From contig DGOW01000054.1 in the NCBI GenBank assembly GCA_002390225.1, positions 6,391-33,764 on the forward strand: a stretch of DNA of 27,374 bases, written 5' to 3'. Position 1 is the first letter of the stretch. Every line of letters starts with the position of its first letter. The position numbers were made by a program, and so were the translations under genes. Shown here piece by piece: positions 7,192 to 13,772 of this stretch. Origin of the DNA: Gemmatimonadales bacterium UBA4456 (GTDB lineage: Bacteria > Gemmatimonadota > Gemmatimonadetes > Longimicrobiales > Gaopeijiaceae). The notes under the pieces are model-generated. The model made no database searches and was not told where the DNA came from. It was given only the letters and a program-made list of their open reading frames with translations.

Positions 7192-7748
7192 TCGCCCCGC
7201 TCATCGAGGTTCTCGGGACCGACTTCGACGACCTGCGGCGTGAGTACGCCGAATACCGCATGAGGCAGGGCCGTGAGCTCGTGTTCCTGCTGCCGCCGGA
7301 TGCGGTTCGTCCACTGCTGCGGAGGATGCACCGGCAGGCCGTGCCTGCCGATCGGCTCAGGGACGACCCTCTCGCTGCTCTGGCCGACTACTGCGCAAAC
7401 CTTCTTCCCCTGCCTCCGTTCGATGTGTGGCTTGGTGATGTTCGAGAGCACCCGGACGAGTACCTCGAGTCTCTGGACAGTCCGGGTGGCGCGCCAACCG
7501 TGTCGGCGCCGGCCACCCTGGACGCTCGGTGCTTCGAACGAGCGGGGACCGAGTGGATCGCGCGTCTTCGCGCGTTCCGGGATCAGGGCGCATGGCGTGG
7601 TTTCATCACCTTCCACTCCAGGGACGGCGATCCCGTGCAGCGTACCTCTCTCGTCTTCCGTGAGGAGGGTCCACGGGAGGTTCGAGAGCGTTTCCTCACC
7701 TTCGAATCGGCAGCTCTGGAGTCGTTCCTTCGCTCCGCGATGTCCTGA
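7188..7748 (+). CDS. Unrecognised two-domain protein, paralog P2 (order B-A)
   Basis: A 186-residue protein sharing both domains of P1 in reversed order. Residues about 16-93 are domain B (LRREYAEYRMRQ, LPPDAV, LLPLPPFDVWLGDVREHP). A Ser/Ala/Pro-rich linker spans residues 98-115, and residues about 122-185 are domain A (EWIARLRAFRDQ, WRGFITF, RTSLVFREE, FLRSA). The start is TTG 7188, overlapping the previous stop as TTGA. The later ATG at 7260 would cut into domain B, so it is rejected. No enzymatic motif is visible. The domain match is by direct reading of the translated sequences in this window; no profile search was run. The function is unknown, but coupling to the 6301 protein and proximity to P1 and P3 suggest a common process. 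Confidence 0.78.
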   Translation: MIAPLIEVLGTDFDDLRREYAEYRMRQGRELVFLLPPDAVRPLLRRMHRQAVPADRLRDDPLAALADYCANLLPLPPFDVWLGDVREHPDEYLESLDSPGGAPTVSAPATLDARCFERAGTEWIARLRAFRDQGAWRGFITFHSRDGDPVQRTSLVFREEGPREVRERFLTFESAALESFLRSAMS

Positions 7749-7939
7749 CGGTTTATTGCGAAAAAGCGGTCAGGTATTGTCGCTCAAAGCTCGCTGCCCT
7801 GACCTCCCAAAGCTGATGTGGTGCTTGGACTTTCGCTGTGTTGTGGCGTCCGCGAGTAAACTGCGTCCGGGCTGAGGAACATTTGGTTTTCGATTTTTCG
7901 GCTATTTTTAAAGCGTTGCAGCGCAACGACTTAGGGATT

Positions 7940-8001
7940 TGCTAAAAATTCCCGGATCAGCCGGGGGAGGGGGTTGCGTCCCCTCGTGAGGCCATTTAGC
8001 A
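7940..8001 (+). ncRNA. Candidate three-way-junction RNA element
   Basis: Three nested perfect helices can form. The closing stem TGCTAAA (7940-7946) pairs with TTTAGCA (7995-8001). Inside it are CCCGG (7951-7955) with CCGGG (7961-7965), loop of five, and GAGGGG (7967-7972) with CCCCTC (7980-7985), loop of seven. It lies about 120 nt upstream of the ribbon-helix-helix-like gene, so it may be a 5' leader element or a small RNA. The evidence is base pairing alone; no covariation was tested. Its direction is uncertain. Confidence 0.3.
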
Positions 8002-8067
8002 TACTCCCACTCGAGGTTGCTAGCTCCTCCCGCCGCTCTCGCTGCAGTAATGACATGGCGAGGCTCG

Positions 8068-8110
8068 GCACCCCAAAAAAGTGTAACTTTTCCAAAATCA
8101 ATGGTGGGTG
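8068..8110 (+). promoter_or_regulatory. Nested hairpin abutting the 8121 ribosome binding site
   Basis: CACCC (8068-8072) can pair with GGGTG (8106-8110), enclosing a second stem in which AAAAGT pairs with ACTTTT around a GTA loop (about 8076-8090). The Shine-Dalgarno GAGG at 8110-8113 touches the outer helix, so folding could affect initiation at ATG 8121. Confidence 0.3.
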
Positions 8111-8120
8111 AGGTGTGTCT

Positions 8121-8327
8121 ATGTGGGAGACGCGTTCCGTAGAGCTCTCCGTCCGGCTTCCGGCGGACATTGCGGATCAGGCGGAACAGATTCAGTCCTC
8201 CGACCCGGAGTTTCTGAGTCGAGTGATTTTGTACGGGATGACGCGGCGGTCTATCTACCGTCACCTTCGTGAAAACGAGGGCGAAACGCCGGACCTCGAC
8301 CTTCAGGCGGAATCAGTCCACGTGTAA
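8121..8327 (+). CDS. Small ribbon-helix-helix-like protein
   Basis: A 68-residue protein. The frame also offers GTG 8115, but GAGG at 8110-8113 is seven bases before ATG 8121. The pattern fits a ribbon-helix-helix (CopG/Arc-like) DNA-binding protein. A short alternating strand, SVELSVRLP (residues 6-14), is followed by one helix (ADIADQAEQIQ, 15-25), a turn (SSDPE), and a second longer helix (FLSRVILYGMTRRSIYRHLRE, about 31-51). An acidic tail follows. Such proteins usually act as dimers binding inverted repeats, and several lie nearby (6117-6160, 8383-8398). No toxin gene of a recognised family adjoins it, although antitoxins often have this fold. The fold call rests on pattern reading and is moderately secure; regulation of the local genes is inference. 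Confidence 0.6.
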   Translation: MWETRSVELSVRLPADIADQAEQIQSSDPEFLSRVILYGMTRRSIYRHLRENEGETPDLDLQAESVHV

Positions 8328-8382
8328 GGCCCTTTTATAAGTCTTGCTTTAACAGGCCCGTTGGACCAATCGTAGGACCGGA

Positions 8383-8398
8383 TCTAAGCCCGCTTAGA
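8383..8398. promoter_or_regulatory. Inverted repeat upstream of paralog P3
   Basis: TCTAAGC (8383-8389) is mirrored by GCTTAGA (8392-8398) with two bases between. It lies in the 122-nt gap between the ribbon-helix-helix-like gene and P3, about 50 nt before the P3 start. It could be an operator or a small hairpin. Confidence 0.4.
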
Positions 8399-8449
8399 CC
8401 GGCCCCTCCAGGGTCGACGGGCTTGTTCACGTCCGGTGGAGGCATCGCA

Positions 8450-8782
8450 GTGGACGGGGCCCAAGGCTCGGACGAGCCACTCCACATTCTGCGCGCGAAG
8501 TACCACGACTACTGCTCTGCTCAGGTCGCGGATCTGCTCGTGTATATGAGTCCGGACGAGATCTACCTTCTGGCGCACCGAGCCCGGCGTGAAGAGGGCA
8601 GTGCCGACGACATCTCATATGCCGAGATGGTCCGCATTGCCACCGAGTGGCTCAGTCGACGTGTAGCCCTGCCTCCGTTCGAGGTCTGGGTGGAGGATTA
8701 CCGGAAGAATCCACAGCGTTATGCGGAATACTTCATGGGGCTGTGGGAGTCGGACGCTGAAGAAGGAGAGCCGGCTTCCTGA
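8450..8782 (+). CDS. Unrecognised single-domain protein, paralog P3 (domain B only)
   Basis: A 110-residue protein. A TTG at 8423 would lengthen it, but GGAGG (8438-8442) is spaced seven bases before GTG 8450, which is taken as the start. Nearly the whole protein is domain B as seen in P1 and P2: LRAKYHDYCSAQ (14-25), SPDE (34-37), then LPPFEVWVEDYRKNPQRY (74-91), followed by an acidic tail. The shared pattern is LR-x2-4-Y-x2-Y-x3-Q, PD, then L-P-x-F-x2-W-x2-D-x3-x-P-x2-Y. The PD/E acidic residues and the W/P/F core are kept in all three, which argues for a conserved fold. No enzyme motif, membrane segment or export signal is seen. It ends 13 nt before the stop of ssb, which converges from the other strand. 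Confidence 0.75.
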   Translation: MDGAQGSDEPLHILRAKYHDYCSAQVADLLVYMSPDEIYLLAHRARREEGSADDISYAEMVRIATEWLSRRVALPPFEVWVEDYRKNPQRYAEYFMGLWESDAEEGEPAS

Positions 8783-8795
8783 CCGGAGATCGCTC

Positions 8796-9245
8796 CTAGA
8801 AAGGCAAGTCGTCGTCCGGCTCATCCGCCTGAGTCGCTGGTGCACTGCCACCGCCGTAGTTTCCGCCACTGTCTCGGCTACCGCTGTCGGGGGAACTACC
8901 GCCGCCCCCACCCGAGGATCCGAGCATGACCATCTCGGTGATGACGACGTCGGTCCAGTACTTCGGTCCACCGTCGCCCTCGGTCTGTGAGTACTCGATG
9001 CGGCCTTCCACGTAGAGGCGATCGCCCTTCTTTACGTACTGCTCGACGATGTCGACCAGACGACCAAAGAAGGTCAGGCGGTGCCATTCCGTCTTCTCGC
9101 GCTTCTCGTTGGTGTTGCGGTCGGTCCAGGCACGATTCGTTGCCAGTGAGACCTTGCCGATGCGAGCTCCGGATCCTGTCGCGCGAATCTCCGGGTCGTT
9201 CCCGACGTTGCCGATCAGCATGACTTTGTTGAGCGAACGACTCAT
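8796..9245 (-). CDS. ssb: Single-stranded DNA-binding protein
   Basis: A 149-residue SSB. It coats single-stranded DNA in replication, recombination and repair. Residues 1-110 are the OB-fold: SLNKVMLIGNVGNDPEIR, the KTEWHRLTFFGRLVDIVEQYVKKG core with its usual aromatic residues, and RLYVEGRIEYSQ. A Gly/Ser-rich linker follows, and the tail ends in DDDLPF, the acidic tip that recruits partner proteins. ATG 9245 is chosen over ATG 9263 because it matches the family N-terminus; a GAGGAG lies about ten bases upstream, overlapping the alternative start. The gene stands alone and is divergent from the crotonase. Three consecutive palindromes lie 26-80 nt upstream. Confidence 0.96.
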   Translation of the reverse strand: MSRSLNKVMLIGNVGNDPEIRATGSGARIGKVSLATNRAWTDRNTNEKREKTEWHRLTFFGRLVDIVEQYVKKGDRLYVEGRIEYSQTEGDGGPKYWTDVVITEMVMLGSSGGGGGSSPDSGSRDSGGNYGGGSAPATQADEPDDDLPF

Positions 9246-9270
9246 GGCAGCACGACTCCTCATTGGGTAC

Positions 9271-9325
9271 CGCCCGAACGGGCGAGACGGGTATCGGCAC
9301 CGATAGATCGTTGCCGGGAACGATC
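9271..9325. promoter_or_regulatory. Three consecutive palindromes between ssb and crotonase
   Basis: Within 55 nt there are CGCCCG-AA-CGGGCG (9271-9284), TATCGG-CA-CCGATA (9292-9305) and GATCGTT-6 nt-AACGATC (9306-9325), all perfect and differing in sequence. They lie in the divergent region between ssb (minus) and the enoyl-CoA hydratase (plus). They could be operators for one or more regulators or transcript hairpins in the ssb leader. Confidence 0.55.
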
Positions 9326-9422
9326 GGAAAGTAAGCCCGGTTTCGAGGTTTTTCCATGAGGTTCAGGGGCGCTATGTTTCGCCCTTCTCTCCATCCGACC
9401 ATGCCTTCCGGAGTTCCTTTCC

Positions 9423-10208
9423 ATGGGCGATCTGACGTACATCAAGGTCGAGCGCGACGACGAGCTCGCGATCATCACCATCGATCGGCAGGACAAGTTG
9501 AATGCCCTCAACTCGGAGGTCGTCAGAGAGATCGGTCAGGCGTTCGACGGGGTCCGCGATGACGACTCCGTGCGCGGTGTCATCCTGACCGGGGCGGGGG
9601 AGAAGGCGTTCGTAGCCGGTGCCGACATCGGCGAACTGGCCACGATGAACTCGATGACGGGCGTCGACGTGAGTCGATCGGGGCAGGATGTCTTCAGGGC
9701 CATCGAGCTTTTTCCGAAGCCGGTCATCGCTGCCGTCGGGGGGTACGCACTGGGTGGTGGCTGCGAGCTCGCCCTGGCATGTCACATCCGCATTGCGAGC
9801 GAGAAAGCTCGGTTCGGTCTTCCAGAAGTCGGCCTGGGCATCATTCCGGGGTACGGTGGGACAATCCGACTCACCCGTCTCATTGGGCTCGGACGTGCGA
9901 TTGAACTCACGCTGACCGGGGAAATGGTCGGGGCGGAGAAGGCGCAGACCCTCGGCCTGGTGTCCAGCGTTGTCGCTCCGGACGCACTCATGGACGAAGC
10001 CACGACCCTCGCTCGGAAGATTACCAGCAAGGGGCCGGTCGCTGTCCGCCTCGCTCTGGAGTCGATGTACCGGGCGCTCGACACCGCGACAGCCGACGCG
10101 CTGGGCTTCGAATCATCCGCATTCGGACTCCTCGCGTCGACGTCCGACATGAAGGAAGGGATGCAGGCGTTTCTGGAGAAGCGGAAGGCCGAGTTCAAAG
10201 GAGCCTGA
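9423..10208 (+). CDS. Enoyl-CoA hydratase (crotonase family)
   Basis: A 261-residue crotonase that hydrates 2-enoyl-CoA to 3-hydroxyacyl-CoA. The oxyanion-hole segments are NALN (27-30) with GEKAFVAGADI (59-69) and GGYALGGGCELALAC (106-120). The two catalytic glutamates are both present, E115 in GGCE and E135 in FGLPEVGLGIIPGYGGT, which marks a true hydratase better than an isomerase. The C-terminal helices and length are standard. A GGAG lies about ten bases before ATG 9423. It is not in the thiolase operon at 1904-4891 but would supply the step between the dehydrogenase there and the enoyl-CoA pool. Its divergent neighbour ssb is functionally unrelated. The next gene, recF, follows after about 100 nt. 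Confidence 0.94.
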   Translation: MGDLTYIKVERDDELAIITIDRQDKLNALNSEVVREIGQAFDGVRDDDSVRGVILTGAGEKAFVAGADIGELATMNSMTGVDVSRSGQDVFRAIELFPKPVIAAVGGYALGGGCELALACHIRIASEKARFGLPEVGLGIIPGYGGTIRLTRLIGLGRAIELTLTGEMVGAEKAQTLGLVSSVVAPDALMDEATTLARKITSKGPVAVRLALESMYRALDTATADALGFESSAFGLLASTSDMKEGMQAFLEKRKAEFKGA

Positions 10209-10314
10209 CCGAACCCCGAAAAGCCTGAGGAACAAGGCCGTTTCGGAGTTCTCGGCACTGGTCAGAGTCGTTAGATTTCCGCATGCTTTTCGAGACCGCC
10301 CCAACCTGCGAGCC

Positions 10315-11439
10315 GTGCACCTGAGCGAGCTCTCGCTGAGGCACTTCCGGAACCTCCGAAATCAGGAGCTGGAGCTGCCGAGCGAAGGTGTCGCCCTCAT
10401 CGGCGACAATGCGCAGGGCAAGTCGAATTTTCTCGAGGCGATCTACTACCTCGAGACGCTTCGCTCCTTTCGGGGTGCCCGTGATGCGCAGATGGTGTCG
10501 TTCGGTGATGATGTCTTCCGCGTGGTCGGGACGACTCAGGGCGGAGCAGACGAACCTCGTGGAGCCCAGATCGCAGCCGCCTTTCAGAAGAAGGGCAAAC
10601 GCAAGAAAGTGTCGATCGACGGCGTAGAGCCTGATCGGCTCACGGACGCGCTCGGTCACTTTTCAGCGGTGATCTTCTCACCGGCGGACGTCGATCTGGT
10701 CAGTGGAGGGCCGTCCGAGCGGCGGCGCTTTCTCGACATCGTCCTGGCGCTCAACGAGCCCGGATACGTCGGCGCGCTCTCAGACTACAAGAAGAGCCTC
10801 ATCCGCCGGAACGCCGCGCTCAAAGCCAGGCAGCCGACGTCACTGGTCTCGGTCTGGGATCAGGGGCTGGTGCGAGCAGGCGCGGAGGTCATGGTCGCCC
10901 GTCGCGATTGGATCATGACCCGTGCAGATGCTTTCGATGACTACTACGCACGGGTCAGCGGCGGGCGCAGGGCTCGGATGACGTACCGGCCGAACGTCCA
11001 GCTGGACGACACGACGAATGTCGAAGCGGCTCAAGAAGCATTCCGGGAGGCGCTGTTGGGCGCACGAGATCGTGAGGAGCGTCGAGGGGTGACGTTGGTG
11101 GGACCTCATCGGGATGACCTTCGTCTCCATCTGTGCGACGAGGGAGAGGAGTTGGACCTCAGGGACTACGGTTCCGGCGGGCAGAGGCGGACCGCCGCGC
11201 TGGCGTTGAGGTTGGTCGAGGCGATGACCATTCGTGAGCGCCGAAGCCGACGGCCGATGATCCTGCTCGACGACGTATTTGCCGAACTCGATGGTGGCCG
11301 AAGTGAGCGGATCCTGGAGTTGATGGAAGGCGAGGACACTGGGCAGGTAGTGCTCACCGCGCCCAAGGAAGCTGACGTCAGGCTTCGCCGTGACGCACTC
11401 CCGCGCTGGCGAATTCAGGGCGGGGAGATCACCACGTGA
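10315..11439 (+). CDS. recF: DNA replication and repair protein RecF
   Basis: A 374-residue RecF, an SMC-like ATPase that helps load RecA at single-strand gaps with RecO and RecR. Walker A is GDNAQGKSN (30-38), preceded by the family N-terminus LSLRHFRNLRN and followed by FLEAIYYLETLRSFRG. The ABC-type signature is YGSGGQRRT (about 284-292), and Walker B with its catalytic acid is MILLDDVFAELD (about 315-326). The start is GTG 10315, at the family N-terminus, without a strong Shine-Dalgarno. The stop TGA overlaps the start of the DUF721 gene as GTGATG, implying coupling. The order recF - DUF721 - gyrB is a common bacterial arrangement, but dnaA and dnaN are not upstream here, so the origin is probably elsewhere. 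Confidence 0.96.
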   Translation: MHLSELSLRHFRNLRNQELELPSEGVALIGDNAQGKSNFLEAIYYLETLRSFRGARDAQMVSFGDDVFRVVGTTQGGADEPRGAQIAAAFQKKGKRKKVSIDGVEPDRLTDALGHFSAVIFSPADVDLVSGGPSERRRFLDIVLALNEPGYVGALSDYKKSLIRRNAALKARQPTSLVSVWDQGLVRAGAEVMVARRDWIMTRADAFDDYYARVSGGRRARMTYRPNVQLDDTTNVEAAQEAFREALLGARDREERRGVTLVGPHRDDLRLHLCDEGEELDLRDYGSGGQRRTAALALRLVEAMTIRERRSRRPMILLDDVFAELDGGRSERILELMEGEDTGQVVLTAPKEADVRLRRDALPRWRIQGGEITT

Positions 11440-11801
11440 TGAGTGCGCCTCCAATCAAGCGATATGGTCGCGGCCACGGCGGCACGGACGGACAGGGTCG
11501 GTCCAAGCAGCCGGTTGCTCTAGGCTCCTTCGTCGACAAGATCCTCGCGGAGCATGGTGTGCTCGATCAGGTGCGGAGGATGTCCGTGCTGGACGTGTGG
11601 CCAGAGCTGGTAGGTGAGGCGGTGGCCAGGGTGACGCACGCGCGCAGCGTCGAGGATGCGGTGCTGATCGTGGAGGTCCGCAGCAGCCCGTGGTTGATGG
11701 AATTGAACATGATGAAGGGTGACTTCGTCCGGCGTGTGAATGAACACATGCCCGAAACGCCTATTGAACGAATCGTCTTCGTGCAGGCAGAGACTGAATA
11801 G
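11436..11801 (+). CDS. DUF721 protein (DciA-like)
   Basis: A 121-residue protein of the DUF721 family, which includes DciA, a loader/operator of the replicative helicase DnaB in bacteria lacking DnaC. A short basic, disordered N-terminus (IKRYGRGHGG) precedes the domain. The domain contains LGSFVDKILAEHGVLDQVRRMSVLDVWPELVGEAVARVTH and DAVLIVEVRSSPWLMELNMMK, the characteristic WxxxVG and SSxWxxEL segments. Either GTG 11436 or ATG 11439 could start it; both overlap the recF stop, and GGGGAG at about 11421-11426 serves either. The gene is placed between recF and gyrB, the usual genomic context of DUF721, which strengthens the call. The DciA role is known for the family, not shown here. Confidence 0.9.
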   Translation: MMSAPPIKRYGRGHGGTDGQGRSKQPVALGSFVDKILAEHGVLDQVRRMSVLDVWPELVGEAVARVTHARSVEDAVLIVEVRSSPWLMELNMMKGDFVRRVNEHMPETPIERIVFVQAETE

Positions 11802-11837
11802 ACGCGATGCTGCGTCGTACAACGCTTCGGAGTAGAG

Positions 11838-13772
11838 ATGGCGAACGAGAAGAAGCAAAAGGGTAGCGACTATACCGCGGGGCAGATCCAGGTCCTCAAG
11901 GGACTGGAGGCGGTTCGAAAGCGGCCCGGGATGTACATCGGTTCGACGTCCAGTCGCGGGCTGCACCACCTCGTATACGAGGTCGTCGACAACTCGATTG
12001 ACGAAGCAATGGCCGGGCACTGCTCGCAGGTCACGGTCACGATCCATGAGGATGACTCGATCACCGTCGTGGATGATGGTCGCGGTATCCCGGTCGATAT
12101 CCATCCTACGGAGGGAGTGCCGGGCGTCGAGCTCGCGATGACGACGCTCCACGCGGGTGGAAAGTTCGACAAGGATACCTACAAGGTCTCGGGTGGGTTG
12201 CACGGTGTGGGGGTTTCCGTCGTGAACGCGTTATCCACGTTTCTCGAGGTGGAGATTCGTCGGGGCGGGAAGCTGTACCACCAGCGCTACGAGCGAGGTA
12301 TCAAGACGAAGGAGCTCGAGGAAACCGGTAAATCGAAGGGGAACGGAACGCAGGTCACGTTCAAGCCGGACGACGAAATCTTCACGGAACTCGTCTACTC
12401 CTTCGAGGTTCTGTCGAACCGACTTCGCGAGCTCGCGTTCCTTAACAAGGGACTCAACATCATCCTCGTTGACGAGCGCGCGGACGGTGTCGAGGAGTCG
12501 TATCAGTACGAGGGAGGGATCGCCGAATACGTAACCTTCCTGCGTGGGTCGCGCGGTGCGCTGCACGACAACATCTGCTACTTCGAGGCCTCGAAGCCCG
12601 AGGCCGAGATCGAGCTCGCACTCCAGTACGACCAGGGGTTCAGCGAGAATACGCATTCCTTCGTGAACAACATCAATACGCACGAAGGCGGGATGCATAT
12701 CACGGGCCTGAAGGCTGCCCTGACGCGCACCATCAACGACTACGCTAAGCGCAACAACATCTTCAAGAAGGGTGAGTCGCTCTCCGGCGATGACGTTCGC
12801 GAAGGCCTGACCTGCGTGCTCAGTGTGCGGGTGATGGAGCCGCAGTTCGAGGGGCAGACCAAGACGAAGCTGGGTAACAGCGAGGTCCGTGGGGCCGTTG
12901 AGGCAGCTGTGAACGAGCATCTCGCGATGTTCCTCGATGAGAATCCGAAGGCCGGGAAGGCCATCATCGAGAAGTCTCTGCAGGCGGCCCGTGCACGGGA
13001 TGCGGCGAGGAAGGCACGAGACCTCGCCCGGAAGAAGAGTGCCCTCGAAGGGGGCGTGCTCCCGGGCAAGCTCGCGGACTGCTCGATCTCCGATCCTTCC
13101 ATGTGCGAGCTGTACTTGGTCGAGGGTGACTCCGCAGGCGGTTCGGCCAAGCAGGGCCGCGATCGTGGCTACCAGGCGATCCTGCCGCTCAAGGGGAAGA
13201 TCCTCAACGTCGAGCGTGCGCGCATCGACAAGATCCTCTCCAATGACGAGATCGGTGCGATGATCACGGCGATCGGTGCTGGCATCCGAGAGGAGTTCGC
13301 GCTCGACAAGGCGCGGTACCACAAGATCGTCATCATGACCGATGCCGACGTGGATGGAGCGCACATTCGCACTCTTCTGCTGACGTTCTTCTTCCGTCAG
13401 ATGCGCGACCTCATCGATGCCGGCTACATCTACATCGCACAGCCGCCGCTCTACCGGGTTCGAAAAGGCAAGCAGGAGGTGTATTGCTACAACGACACCG
13501 AGCGGGATGATGCTATCAAGCGGTTCGGCGGCAAGGAGGGTGAGAGCAGCAAGGGGATCCACATCCAGCGGTACAAGGGTCTGGGTGAGATGAACCCGGA
13601 TCAGCTGTGGAAGACCACCATGGACCCCGAGGCCCGCACGATCCTCCAAGTGCAGATCGAGGACGGCGCAATTGCGTCGAATCTCTTCGATCGACTCATG
13701 GGTGATGAGGTGGCACCGCGCCGCGAGTTTATCGAGAAGAACGCGAGGTATGTGAAGAACCTGGACATCTAG
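11838..13772 (+). CDS. gyrB: DNA gyrase subunit B
   Basis: A 644-residue GyrB of the short form without the large insert of enterobacterial enzymes. With GyrA it introduces negative supercoils using ATP. The GHKL ATPase has YEVVDNSIDEAMAGH, VDDGRGIPVDIHP and GGLHGVGVSVVNALS. The TOPRIM domain has LVEGDSAGGSAKQGR (acid near residue 428) and TDADVDGAHI (near 502). The C-terminus QRYKGLGEMNPDQLWKTTM and EFIEKNARYVKNLDI are standard. ATG 11838 has GGAG five bases upstream. It lies 36 nt after the DUF721 gene, apparently in the same transcript. Its TAG stop overlaps by three bases with the stop of the convergent ATPase gene, so there is no room for a terminator between them. Confidence 0.97.
   Translation: MANEKKQKGSDYTAGQIQVLKGLEAVRKRPGMYIGSTSSRGLHHLVYEVVDNSIDEAMAGHCSQVTVTIHEDDSITVVDDGRGIPVDIHPTEGVPGVELAMTTLHAGGKFDKDTYKVSGGLHGVGVSVVNALSTFLEVEIRRGGKLYHQRYERGIKTKELEETGKSKGNGTQVTFKPDDEIFTELVYSFEVLSNRLRELAFLNKGLNIILVDERADGVEESYQYEGGIAEYVTFLRGSRGALHDNICYFEASKPEAEIELALQYDQGFSENTHSFVNNINTHEGGMHITGLKAALTRTINDYAKRNNIFKKGESLSGDDVREGLTCVLSVRVMEPQFEGQTKTKLGNSEVRGAVEAAVNEHLAMFLDENPKAGKAIIEKSLQAARARDAARKARDLARKKSALEGGVLPGKLADCSISDPSMCELYLVEGDSAGGSAKQGRDRGYQAILPLKGKILNVERARIDKILSNDEIGAMITAIGAGIREEFALDKARYHKIVIMTDADVDGAHIRTLLLTFFFRQMRDLIDAGYIYIAQPPLYRVRKGKQEVYCYNDTERDDAIKRFGGKEGESSKGIHIQRYKGLGEMNPDQLWKTTMDPEARTILQVQIEDGAIASNLFDRLMGDEVAPRREFIEKNARYVKNLDI

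Larger units (their letters stand above)
7749..8120. other. Gene-free, locally AT-richer stretch with fold potential
   Basis: A 372-nt interval between P2 and the ribbon-helix-helix-like gene. It contains A- and T-runs (for example GATTTTTCGGCTATTTTTAAA near 7894-7914) that are rare elsewhere in the window. An imperfectly spaced 7-bp inverted repeat, GGTCAGG at 7768-7774 with CCTGACC at 7798-7804, lies just after P2 and may be a weak transcript end. A CGTTGC-AGC-GCAACG hairpin occurs near 7915-7930. Two larger fold candidates are listed separately. Minus-strand open frames across this interval have no recognisable product. Confidence 0.5.

Noticed and set aside
7908..8264. Minus-strand open frame over the gene-free stretch and the ribbon-helix-helix-like gene
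   Set aside because: No recognisable domain, overlaps a better-supported plus-strand gene with a Shine-Dalgarno, and no good ribosome binding site was seen.
10209..10314. Possible replication origin near recF-gyrB
   Set aside because: dnaA and dnaN are absent and no cluster of DnaA-box-like 9-mers was seen.
12231..13649. Long minus-strand open frame of 472 codons opposite gyrB
   Set aside because: It lies wholly within gyrB, has no family motif, and is rich in Leu/Arg/Val as expected from the complement of GC-rich codons.
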